Assembly: GCA_002118135.1 (NCBI GenBank)
Contig: BDIU01000609.1
Coordinates: 1 to 18,723, forward strand
DNA from: Trebouxia sp. TZW2008
Taxonomy: Eukaryota > Chlorophyta > Trebouxiophyceae > Trebouxiales > Trebouxiaceae
Direction of reading: 5' to 3'
Length of the DNA: 18,723 nt
Notes under the pieces: model-generated
The model's input: only the letters and a program-made list of their open reading frames with translations
What the model was told of the DNA's origin: nothing
Databases searched by the model: none
Position numbers and translations under genes: made by a program
Shown here: positions 1 to 12,000 of the stretch, one piece after another
Layout of the letters: each line of letters starts with the position of its first letter
Numbering within the stretch: position 1 is the first letter of the stretch

Positions 1-3000
1 CATCATCACCATCAGCTGTTGTGTCATCCAGTCCAACCTCAGCTGCGGAGCCCCCAGCTCAAGGTACAGCCACTCTCAATGCCACCAGCAATGCCACTGC
101 AGCTCCTTCTGTGACTCCCATGGTCAGCATAGGTATCACAGCTGGCGCATCGTCACCATCAGCTGTTGTGTCATCCAGCCCAGCTTCAGCTGTTGTGCCC
201 CCAGCTCAAGGTACAGCCACTCTCAATGCCACCAGCAATGCCACCGTGACTCCTTCTGTGACTCCCACGGTCAGCATAGGTATCACGGCTGGCGCATCAT
301 CACCATCGGCTGTTGTGTCATCCAGTCCCACATCAGCTGTTGTGTCATCCAGTCCAACCTCAGCCGCGGAGCCCCCAGCTCAAGGTACAGCCACTCTCAA
401 TGCCACCAGCAATGCCACTGCAGCTCCTTCTGTGACTCCCATGGTCAGCATAGGNNACTCTCAATGCCACCAGCAATGCCACCGTGACTTCTTCTGTGAC
501 TCCCACGGTCAGCATAGGTATCACGGCTGGCGCATCATCACCATCAGCTGTTGTGTCATCCAGTCCAACCTCAGCTGCGGAGCCCCCAGCTCAAGGTACA
601 GCCACTCTCAATGCCACCAGCAATGCCACTGCAGCTCCTTCTGTGGCTCCCATGGTCAGCATAGGTATCACAGCCGGCGCATCGTCTCCATCAGCTGTTG
701 TGTCATCCAGCCCAGGTTCAGCTGGGGAGGCCCCAGCTCAAGGTACAGCCGCTCTCAATGCAACCAGCAATGCCACTGTGACTCCTTCCATGACTCCCAC
801 GGTCAGCATAGATATCACAGCCGGCGCAACATCACCACCAGCTGATTTGTCATTCAGTCCAGCCTCAGCTGCGGAGCCCCCAGCTCAAGGCACAGCCACT
901 CTCAATGACAACAGCAATGCCTCCGTGGCTCCTTCTGTGTCTCCAACGGTCAGCATAGACATCACGGCCGGCGCACCATCACCATCAGCTGATTTGTCAT
1001 TCAGTCCAGCCTCAGCTGCGGAGCCCCCAGCTCAAGGCACAGCCACTGTCAACGACACCAGGAATGCCACCGTGGCTCCTTCCGTGACTCCTGCGGTCAG
1101 CATAGATATCACAGCTGGCGCATCGTCACCATCAGCTGTTGTGTCATCCAGTCCGACCTCAGCTGCGGAGCCCCCAGCTCAAGGCACAGCCATTCTCAAT
1201 GACACCAGCAATGCCACTGTGGCACCTTCCGTGACTCCCACGGTCAGCATAGACATCACAGCCGGCGCACCATCACCATCAGCTGATTTGTCATTCAGTC
1301 CAGCCTCAGCTGCGGAGCCCCCAGCTCAAGGCGCAGCCACTTTCAATGCCACCAGCAATGCCAATGTGGCTCCTTCCGTGACTCCCATGGTCAGCATAGC
1401 TATCACAGCTGGCGCACCATCACCATCAGCTGATGTGTCATCCAGCCCAGCCTCAGCTGTCGCACCCCCAGCTCAAGGTACAGCCACTCTCAATGCCATC
1501 AGCAATGCCAAGGTGGTGCCCTCCATCTATGCCATAGTCAGGGTAGAACCTGCACTGTGCACATCATCACCATTAGCTGCTGCGTCACTGACTCGCCTTG
1601 CCTTTGCACTCCCAGCATTATGCAAAATGAACTTTTCACAACATTGAGTGCAACAGGCAGATTGTGCTTCTTGTCTGTGTGGCTTGCTACCAGCACAGAT
1701 ATCAAGCTTACGCAGTCTCGCTTTTGACACCATTGCAGGGCATGGTGTCATCAAACAAGTTATGGCTGTGTCTTCAGGTTCTGCCCTACAGCCTATCCCA
1801 AGTTGGCATGCCTCAGCCCCGATGTTTCGCTCAACCCCCATCAGCAACTTGCCTGCATTGGCATCAGCACCTGAAGCACCCCGTCCTTCTGAAGACAGCG
1901 CCCAGCCCAAGCCTACAAGCAGCCCCCGGCCATCTTTGAGCATGAGTCCCAGCGCAGGCCTGTCAACTGATTACACCCCTGCAATCTGGACAGCCTCTGG
2001 CCCTGCTCACTTTCCCTTCCTGGACAGCAGTTACGTATCAACGCCTGCACCTGGTCCTGCTGAAGAGTCCAATTTTGGGGATGTTTCAGGGCCTGCTGGT
2101 CCTGCTATTTCTACCTTGGGACATCCTTTGTCAGGCTCTACCAGCGCTTCTGCACCGGAGTCAAGTTCTGAAGCCTCCCCGCTAGCGCCCGCTGAGGCGC
2201 CCGCAGGTTCAATGCCACAAAAGCCAATTAGCAATGACCCAGTGGACAAAGATCCTCCTTCCCAAACCCAGATGTTTTCACCAGCAGCCTCTTCTCACGC
2301 TGCAACCCCCATCTCAGACAAGACCCCAAATGCACCTGGAGTTACAGCAGCATCCCGTTTTGACGCTCCTTTGCCACCAGTCATTGCCTTCATTGGCAGT
2401 TCCGTCGTCAACCTGCAGCTAGGGCGTGCATATATTGAACAGGGCGCAGTGGCAAATGATGCCTCCTCAGGATCTTTGACAAGCAGCATCACCTATAGTA
2501 CACTAGGTGAGCAACTATGCCAGCTTGACTGACGATCTTTTCAGATCACGAACAAGCCCTGAGCATTTTACTAATCAGCTGCAATCAAGGAGTATCTGTT
2601 TGCTCACCCTGATCAAGTATTCCTTGCAAACACTCTGTTGCTGCTTTCCCCAGCTGCACTTGCACAGATGCTGGGGTCTGTTCGCTGCTCAATTAAGTTG
2701 TGCATTGAAACATGCAAAGTGCAGACTGTGTTTGCAATTGAAAGACAATCTGTATGAGCAGAAGATCTGCACCCACAGCACTCACCTCTTTGCCGCTGCA
2801 GGTGGCAGAGTGATTGACACAAGTCGACCCACGTTTGGCAGCCCTTACGTCATAGTCTATACTGTCACCAACTCACGTGGTCTGTCGGCATCCATTAGGC
2901 GATTTGTGAATGTGCTTGACCCGTGTCCCAATCAGTTTGGCAATGGCTGGGCTTATTGCATATCGACAGGTAGGGGAATTCCTATCATGTGCATTCAGCT

Positions 3001-6000
3001 ATTTGTGCTGTGCGCATGCTTTTCAGATGGCTTGCCGAAAGCGTAGCCCATGCTTCATATGTAAGTTAGAAGAATGAGCTGTTCCAATCATGTGGCAGTG
3101 ATTTCTGCAGTATTCACAATTTGCAAATGTGGGTTGTGCAATGTTTCTGGCAGCCTTTGAGGCCTTCAAGACACTTTGTCTGTAAATTTACAGGTAGTTG
3201 CGGGCTGTGTGGAGTATGCCTCTCAAAGTCAGGATACACAGCTAACACTGCTCCTGAAATTGCGCTCAACACCACAGTCCTGCCTGCCACTTTCAGCCTT
3301 CAGTATGGCACCCAGTATGCATTGTGCCCAAAAGGTGTGGCACCGTCAGCAGCCAAGCCCTGTGAGCCTGATCCCAGCGCCAAAGACCAAGAGGACGGTG
3401 ACATAAGCAGCAAGGTGGTGGCATGCCCATCTGCAGGTTGCAGGGCAAATGGTTCACTTTGCACAGGTAAGCTGTGACACATTTGCTGAGCTGATGGCTT
3501 GCCCAAGTAGTGATTCAACTGCACCAGCAACAAGGCCTGTGTGTAAGCTGTGCTTGCGAGCAGCATCATGCGGCCCAAAATGTTGCTGCACACTCCTGTC
3601 AGTAGTGTTGCCAGTGGCTGCAATTGCCAAGTGACAAACATATGAAGCTGAAATTGTGCTGTTGGTCAGACCTTGACTGTTTGAAGTTTGGTATGCTGTC
3701 CTCTTCAGCCATGGGGCTGTTGCATTGAGATGATCAATTGAGTTGCGACATTCATTGCTTGCCACTACATGTGGCAAGGCAGCTGTTGCAGCTGTGCCCA
3801 TCTGTCCTAAGGACCAGCGCTCCAATGTGCAATGGTTGGGCTAGCGGCCAATGCTGATGCATGAATAGTGAGGGCGTTAGCTCATGACTGTCTAGTTTGA
3901 TGCAGGTCAAGAATTTGTAGTTGTTGGCCTGAGCCAGTGCAGTCTCAACTCCAGCCTGCCTCTTGGCACAGTTGTGCAGATCCCTTTCATGGTATGGGAC
4001 AACGGGCAGCCCCCTATGCATGCTACAGTCAGCCGCACCCTGGTCATCAGCTCACCTTGCTTACCAAGTGAGCCACTGACAACAGGCTGCCTTGCGCTTC
4101 TCACGCAGACACGCTTGACAGCATGCATGCGTTGCTTTGTCCGCAGTGCTTGCACTTTGCTTCACACCAAATCATCTGTAGGACAGTCTCAGCTAGCAAG
4201 GCCTAGTCGGCTGGCATGAGGCATTTTGACATGTGATGCCATTGTCAGAAGCTGACCATGGCTCATACACTTTTCCTTCAAACCCCTTTGTGATGCCAAG
4301 AGACGCGCAATTGTTTTATTGCCAGCTTGCAGAACAAGTTATAGGTTGCACGATGCTGGCATTGCACCATTCTTCCTGAAAACCTCATACTTTGCAGAAG
4401 GGTATGTATACACAAGTCTTATCTGGACTTCCTGTCCCTTGAGGCATCTCAAATGGCTTGCTCAGCTTGTGGTCTCCCAGATATGCATGCCACAAAGCTT
4501 TAGGCGTTGAAACTCAAGCTAGGGACGTCAGCCAGCAAACTGCATGTTAATCAGATTGCGACATTTGCTACATGTTTTTGGGCAAGCCATTGTAAGCAGC
4601 TTAATCCACTGCCTGACTGCAAACCTGCGTGTCCTGCAGATGAATATTTTTGCTCTGGCCAATGTGAGCCAGTCAGCTGCGCAACTGCAGCTCAGGTGCG
4701 CCGGGTGCACCCTCCAGTGCTGGCATTCTCTAGCGCAGTGGTCAATGTGCTGACAGGGAAACAGATTGTGTATGTGCGATATGCATCGACAGCCCCTATC
4801 AACTTCAGCCCATGCAAATCTCAAGGTACTGCAGCACCTGCAATGAACACTGTTGAGACAATACAGCCTGACGTCAGTTATGTGAGGTCACGTGATGCAT
4901 CACACACGAATATAGCTGTGACATGCCTTCCTGTGCATGAGCAGCAAGTGGCGTAGATCACAATTTCACAGGCTGCTTATAGCTGCCATGAAGCTTTTGC
5001 AGTGACACTTATGCAACGACTGTCTACACTGTGCTCATGTCCCTGCCTTGTGCTGTGATGCAGACGACCTAGACATAGAGTACAGGAGACCTTTGTTGCA
5101 GTCATCAAATTTTGATGTCAGCTCCTGCTAGCACAGCCAGGCAGATACAGAAATTGCATGCTTTGAGTCGTCATGGTTGTCAGATGCATGACCATGTCCT
5201 GCCCTCCTTCTCAGCACTAATCAGTTCAACGGAATGCAGGAGATCAGGCAGATTGTTCCACTGTGGCATGGGACAACCAAGATGGGGACATCTCTGCCGC
5301 CATTCAAGTGCAGTCAAACACGGTCTGTTCTGCCACACAAAACGTTGTTTGCACCAACTGCACGGTGGAGCAGCTGCAGAGAGGTCTCTGCATACCTAAC
5401 ACGTGAGCCACTGCATTCTCTTTGCTTTTCTGCATAGGCACCACATTGATGTAACAGTCTGCTTTGCACATCACCTGACAGTGCACTCTCAGGAACAGAA
5501 TGGTTCAGCTTTGGCTCATGCTGGCACTACGCCCTGCATGGAGCAGACACATCTGGCGTCTGTAAACAGCGAACTTCTCTCCGGTGCCACTACGCGCTGC
5601 ACAAAGCAGACAAGTCTGGCATCCAAGCACACTCAGCTTGTCTTTTATGTCACCAGGAAGCATTCTTGCCAACCTTACTGAGAATGCACAGCATTTGCTT
5701 GGAAACGATACATCGGTGTGCTGCTTGTTTACCCTTGCACGTGGCCAGTCCATACAAGGGCAAGGCTTGCTGGAGAACATGCAAGTGTCACTCGTAGTGC
5801 AGCTAACCAAACGTTTGCAAGCCGCCTTGAGCACTTGCATCTGTTTGTGTGCATAGCTTCATGATGTCATTTGTTGTAATGGGTTGCAAGCCAGAAACTG
5901 CTGTGCAGGTATACGCTGAACTACACTGTGTACAACAGTCTCTCCCAGTCAGCATTGCCACTGCAATTGGTAGTTGTGGTGTATGAGTCAGCCTCGGTGC

Positions 6001-9000
6001 AGGCCTGCATGCAAATGATCAGCCAGATTTCCTTGAATGGAACTGCAGCGCGTGCTCAAGCGCATGCCAACACAGCCCGCCTCACAGACGCCTCTGGCAG
6101 CACTGCAAACACTGCCTTGAGGTCCTGCACTTGCTTTTGGCAGACTATGTGCATCATATGCTAGAGGTGGTGGATGCATGCAGCGTGCAAGTTGTGGCAC
6201 TGCGGCACGTAGCCTACTGCGGCTTTTGCATACCTGCGCTGATGAGAGCTTCCCTCTTGCTTTGCTGCCTATGCACATATGACGCAATAATGACATTGGC
6301 AATGTCATCTGCAGCAACAGACATAGCAAGCAACTAACAAATTGTACACCTTGCCAACACAAACCCTGAAATACAGTGTTGTTTCAGGTCTGCCATAGCA
6401 GTTGCTATGACTTCCTGGTGGGCCAATGAGTACATCATGGGAGCAAGTGACACCATAGCTGTGGCCAATCTTGCAGCTGTGGATGCTTACCCCTTCACAG
6501 TTGTTCAGCCCATGGACGTCAGCATCATGAATGCTACTTTTATTGCAAACATCAGCAATGGCACGCCAGATGCCTTTACCTATGTCTCCCAGGTTTGCAT
6601 TGGAGTACAAGCAAACACCAGTGCCTTCAGCACCAATGTCACGATTCCTCAGCGCACAACACGTCACCTTGCAGAGCTTACTCTTGATAACAAGGCCTTG
6701 TTGACGTCGCCTGAGGGTGGCGGTGCGCGTGCTCAGCCCCACAGGCAGCTGGTGCAGAGCAATGCTTTCGAAGCACTTCAGATTAAGCTTCAGGGATTGA
6801 AATCCTCCTTCCATGGTGCCTCTCCTTGCAATGCAACTGAAGTTTCACTCGCTTATTATCAAGGTCAGATGCCAATTTTGGATGGAGACAGGCCGTTCAA
6901 GTGCGTCAACTTCTCAGTTGGCACTGCTAACAACATTGACACCTACTTGACCAGCAACTCTGCTAGCTGGCTCAGTTTGCCTCTGTTCCACATCCTGTCA
7001 GTCTCCTCAGGTCCAACTGTTGTCCACCAGAGTCCACCAGTGGCTGTTGACAGCATTCTTGCGGCTGAAGTTCAGTCTCGAGTCCAATTGTATGCCAGTA
7101 GCCAGGCACAGTGGCAGCAGCAGCTGACTTGCGTCAAGTCTGCAATTGCCAGCAGACGTCACTTACATGAGCTGACAGCACTGGTGGAGGCTTCTCTAGC
7201 TATGGAAGGGCAGATCATGGAGGCTGAGCTTGTTCTAGGGTTGCATCAGCAGCTTTCTCGCCTTGATGACACTGAAATGCAGCATTACAACAAAGCTGAT
7301 TTGTACCTTGGCGTGCGCCAGCCTGATGATGGCAGTCCAGTAAGTGCAGCCATGCTGGCTCCCCAGAAAAAGTAAAAGTAGCACTTTCTGTCAATGACAA
7401 GCTGTGCTTGCTAACTTTTGTCTCCAAAATGCTGCCTTGCTTCTCAACGCTTGAGTAATTAGGGCCAACCATGCTACATTGGAATATGTGGACATAGCTA
7501 CAGCATTCTGCCTCAGTTACATGTTCAGTGACAAAAGCATGGAGTTGGCGCAGACATCATGAAGAGCCTAATTTATTGTGTGAGTGACTACTGCAGGGTT
7601 GGGAATCAACTTTGCAAGTTGAGACAGTTAAGCTGCGCACTTTGTACTATGCATTGCTGGAGCTGATGCTTGCCAGCTGTAGCCCTTCTTGTAAACGAAG
7701 GCATTCAGATGCAAGGATATCTTTCACGGTAACGTCAAGCATCCTCTGCGTTGACATTCAGAGCAAATTTGCAGACTCTTTGTGCTTTACTGTGCTTTAG
7801 ATATGCATATGATCGGCACTCTTGTCGTTTGAACTCTGGATTTGATGCTCGCTTCTATACTAGCCGCAATGCTGAGTGCTTGTTTAGAAGTGCCACTTCA
7901 TTTATTGAGCAAGGCTCGTTGACTTGGACCAAATGTCTCAGCCTTTGTGCTGCAGTCAAACCAGAGTGTGTACTTGTTGCTTGTGGCATCTTGACATCTG
8001 GTCAACAGGAATGCATCAGAGCAAGCAATATCTGCCGTTTAGAGCCTTCCCCGCCTGCTCATGCTGACTCTGCTAGAGCAGGTGTAAGCCTCTTACTCAA
8101 TTATATATGTGTGTGTTTGCAGCTTGGCAGCTTTGTGCATTCTGCAGGTGACTTTTGGCCTGTGTATGCAAGCAAGATGCTGATGCCTGTTGTTGTGTGC
8201 CACAGGTGCATTACAATCAGTCGCTAGAAATGCCTGTCTGGCAACCTGCCTCTGGGCGCTTGGCATCCCGCCGCCATCTGCTTGGTACCTTGCCATCAGA
8301 CTGTACACAAGCTAGTCAGCCGTCTGTCCAACCCAGCATTAAGCACACCTGGGATATGTTGGACCACAGAGTCATGGCGGATGTCAGCATGCCACCCACG
8401 CCTCCTGGCATGGACAAATACTTCGCTCCAGCATCGAGGGTCTTGTTGGCATCTGAAAATGCAACAGGCCCAGACGCTCGCTGGTTTGGTTATGACGTGC
8501 ACTACAGACCAAAGCACTTGATACAGTCTTATGGCAACTGTACACCACGCTATGTAGGGCTTGAGAACCAAGTGCTTGGAGGGCTATTTTTCCAGCAGGT
8601 CAGCAAGATATTGTTATGCCTAGATCTTATTGCACTTCATGTTGCTTTGTTGATGCAGCAAGTGAATTGACAGCAGAGGCATTTTGTCAGCACAAACAAC
8701 CCAGCAGCAGAAGGCAGCAAAACCCAATGGCAGACTGTTGAAGTACGCCCGCTTCTGTCTTGAATTGTTTTGTTTTGCACAACGCAGGATCGCGAAGCGT
8801 TGAGATGCCGCAGCAAGTACCAGTCTCTGTCCTCGTCATGTTCTGATGTTGATGACTACAGCCTGACAGGTGAGAAGTTGTCTATGCAGAAGCATGTCAT
8901 GACGCTCACACATGTGCCTTGGCCTGTGAGCCAGACAGCTTGCAGGATATTCATGTGTTTCTGAAGCATGGTGTCCCTGTACATGATTGCTGTTGTGCAA

Positions 9001-12000
9001 GCAAACTTGAACGCTGCTTTGCATGCATTTTCTTGAACTACAAATAGTGAATTCACTGTATCCTGTTGAGCACGCCTTAACATGGCACACACTAGCTGCA
9101 GATGCCAGAGCTGATGTTGACAACCTGACCCATTTGGCAGAAGGCTTTCTCTACGAAAATGCCACCCTGCCACCATTGGGACATGACCCGACATTTCAGC
9201 CTGGGTCCAAGCTATGGAAGTATGATCTCACAGGCCGCAAAGGAGAATTTTATAATGACAGCCAGGTATATGTCTCTGCTGCTTGTGATGGCTTGGCTGA
9301 CCTTGCAAATGTTTGTGTGACATACTTCAAACACAAATATTTGGTTGCTGCAAGCCTGCCACAGGAAGTCACGTTGGTGCTATTTCCAAGCCTCTTTCCC
9401 GTCTATGGCTTTGTCACAGAAGTTTACATCACATGTTTGAATACGTCGTTTATATAACGACACATTTTGGCAATCAGTTGCTTGCCTTGTTTAAGTATGT
9501 AATCTATAGCCTCAACAGGCTGAGTTGCCATGAATTGCCTTTTTCCGCAAGCGAAAAGCCATCGTAGCATGACTTTACAAGATACGACCTACGAAGTCAT
9601 TTGTGTGTTCAGACATCTGACGAGGTGGACGCTGTTGGACCACGTGGCTTCTTCCAGCCACATTTGACAGGCATGCATCAGCTCAGGGACTACGCCATTC
9701 TTATCACGACGCAGATGAGCAGCCTGAGAGCTCACAATGCCCTTACCTACTTGCATGTGAGCCTCTCCTCCATTACCTGACTTCAAATGTTTGCATCTTG
9801 CTGTTAGCTTCCTTGATGCAAGTAGCCAGCAGCTTTCAGGAGCTGTAGCTCACACCTTGGTTTTGAGCAGCACTGTTGCTTCATGTTAATTTGCTTTCGC
9901 TGCAGCTGCATTATCCTTGACTGCTGTTAACCACTGCATAAATGCACTTTTGTGCCTTTGCTCACAAGCTGTGTGACCATAACTCTGCAACATCTGCTCG
10001 TACAAATGTTTGAACAGCGCCGTACTGTGCTCAGATAATGCACATCAAAATCTGCAGCTCATGGTAGTGACTACTTGAGAGCATCAGTGTATGATGCAGG
10101 ATGGGCAGTATATTGATGCTGGCTCAAGGAAGCTGTTTGTCGATTTACCAACATACAATGCCAGGCGGAATGCTTTTGGCTATGCCAGGGTCACTTTCAC
10201 CTGGCATGCTGCTGGTGACATTCAAGCTGCTCTCCAAATTGCAACTATACCCTCTGTACCTTACATATCTGCGAGAGACAGGTCTGTAAATAGCACTATG
10301 CAATGGCAAATTGCGCGCATTGTGCAGCAATGTCCTCAGTTATGGCTAAGCAATTTGTCAATTTGCTTACTGGCCAGCAGCAAGCAATTTTGTAATGTAA
10401 ATTGTGTAGATGCAAGAGCATTTTTGGAAGGTATTCTCGTTGAGCAGCGCCAAATCAAAGGCTTTATCAATCATGTGTGATTTGCAGGGCTGATGTCGTT
10501 GTGCATTTGCTTTTAGCACTGCTGGTTGCCGGATTCATCGTTCGCGTCTTCATTGGGTGTCTGCGTTTTGGCAAAAGCAATGGGCGCCGCTTGGACTGTG
10601 GTGATTGCCACAAAGTGTCATTGCTCCTGGACTGCACAATTAGTGCCGTCATGTTTTTGAGTAAGTTCAGCTTTTGCATCGTCAAACCCTGTGTACGTAT
10701 GTGGTCATGTTTCTGCCCAAAAGTTCTGATGTTGTTGATGGCGCTGTGTATGCAGAGTCCTCATACCGTTGCATGCATGCATGCATGCAAGTTTGTTGTG
10801 TACCTTGTCTGGAATATGTCCAGATGCAGGATGGACACTTGCAACGCTGCTGCTTCAAGAGGTGCTCTGAAATTCTAACTTCCATGCAAGCTGAGCTGGC
10901 TTGACTGTGGAGGCTTGCCTTTATTGGTGGAAATTATATGTGGTGGTGGTGGTGGAAAATATATATGCTTGCTTAAGGTTTGGATTGTCTCCATGAAAGC
11001 TGGGTACACAAGAAAAGCAATATTTCAAATGCATCACTTGTGTGCCCCTAGGCTACAAAAGCTCCAAGCAGAAATGCCGCTTGCGTGCAGGTCTGCTGGC
11101 GTATGCAGTGTATGCAATGATGCAGTGGGTCATGGTGCAGCCAGAGCCTTGCTACAAAGTGTACGATTCCAATAATTCAGCCGAAGCACGCTATTTTCTG
11201 CTCAATCGCCTGAGCCTTGCATCCATGCAATCAAGCAGTCGCAGCTCTGAGGGTGATGCCCCTGATTTCAACAGTACTGCAGTGTGGGATGAACCTGGTG
11301 GGCCTAACAGATGGCGCCTCCCCCAAGACAGCTCAGGTGGCCTTTGTAGGCATGCCTGAATAAGTCATTGTTTGGGCACTTCACAGTGTTGTGCTACCCA
11401 ACTTGCTATAAGGATTCCTCCAAACAAGAGCAAGCATTTTTTGCAACTACTTGAGGCCAAGACCAGCAGCCAACATCATCAGTGTCACTGCTCCATCAAC
11501 ACAATGCTGATCAGCAGCATCATGCATAAATCATGATCGATCTGCAAACCGGGTTTGTACGATCAATCTTGTCCTACCTGACTCACATGATGATCATATG
11601 GACATTTTATATCTTCTTGTTGCAGCCTCAATGATTGTGATGTTGTGATATGTAGGAATGCTGGGGTATGTCAATTTGCTGGAGCACTTGAGGCGCTTGG
11701 TCTGTTTGTACAATGTGCTCAAAGTACTTCAATCTATCACAGTCCTACTCTTGGCCGTAAGATTCTGGCGCAAATGGTGAGAAGTATGAAGTTGATGCAT
11801 ACTGGTTTGTGTTGATGCCTCTGATGCAATGTGAACTTGACCATTATGAGAAGGTGGCAAATCGTGCTGGACAAGCAAGATTGTGACAGTGTTTTGTACA
11901 TACTGCTTCATCAAGTTGCTTCAGCATTGCGCATCAGCTCCAACCAAAATAATATTTTGGTACTGTACAATGACAGCAAACATCTAAACACTCTTGTGAA

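Larger units (their letters stand above)
1..1600 (+). repeat. 147-bp tandem repeat array (49 codons per unit)
   Basis: Homologous unit starts fall at about 1, 148, 295, (gap), 533, 680, 827, 974, 1121, 1268, 1415 and a decayed last unit at 1562. Spacing is exactly 147 bp except across the gap and in the unit at 295, which carries an extra 27 bp (a second copy of nine codons around SAVVSSSPT, near 309-361). Because 147 is a multiple of three, unit gain or loss keeps frame. The first units are nearly identical. Units after 827 carry D instead of G in VSI(G/D)ITAG and often ADLSFSP instead of AVVSSSP. The last unit is strongly diverged, so homogenisation looks most recent at the 5' side. Confidence 0.95.

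Noticed and set aside
21..845. Open frame continuing past the gap as a His/Ser/Cys-rich protein
   Set aside because: After the Ns it reads the stalk repeat in the wrong frame; the shift is caused by the wrong gap length.
1..1600. Regular repeats resembling a CRISPR array or satellite DNA
   Set aside because: Units are directly adjacent with no unique spacers, 147 bp long, and translate in one frame to a Ser/Pro-rich 49-residue repeat.
1645..1647. TGA as a recoded or read-through codon
   Set aside because: An ordinary in-phase intron (1543-1791) explains it, and TGA is the real stop at 17397.
5403..5908. Open frames on both strands in the intron (about 90-110 residues)
   Set aside because: Cys/His-rich intron-like translations explained partly by the 63-bp duplication; no phase-compatible splice sites needed.
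6305..6814. 169-residue minus-strand open frame
   Set aside because: Mostly opposite the strongly supported exon 6388-7339; composition looks like a shadow frame.
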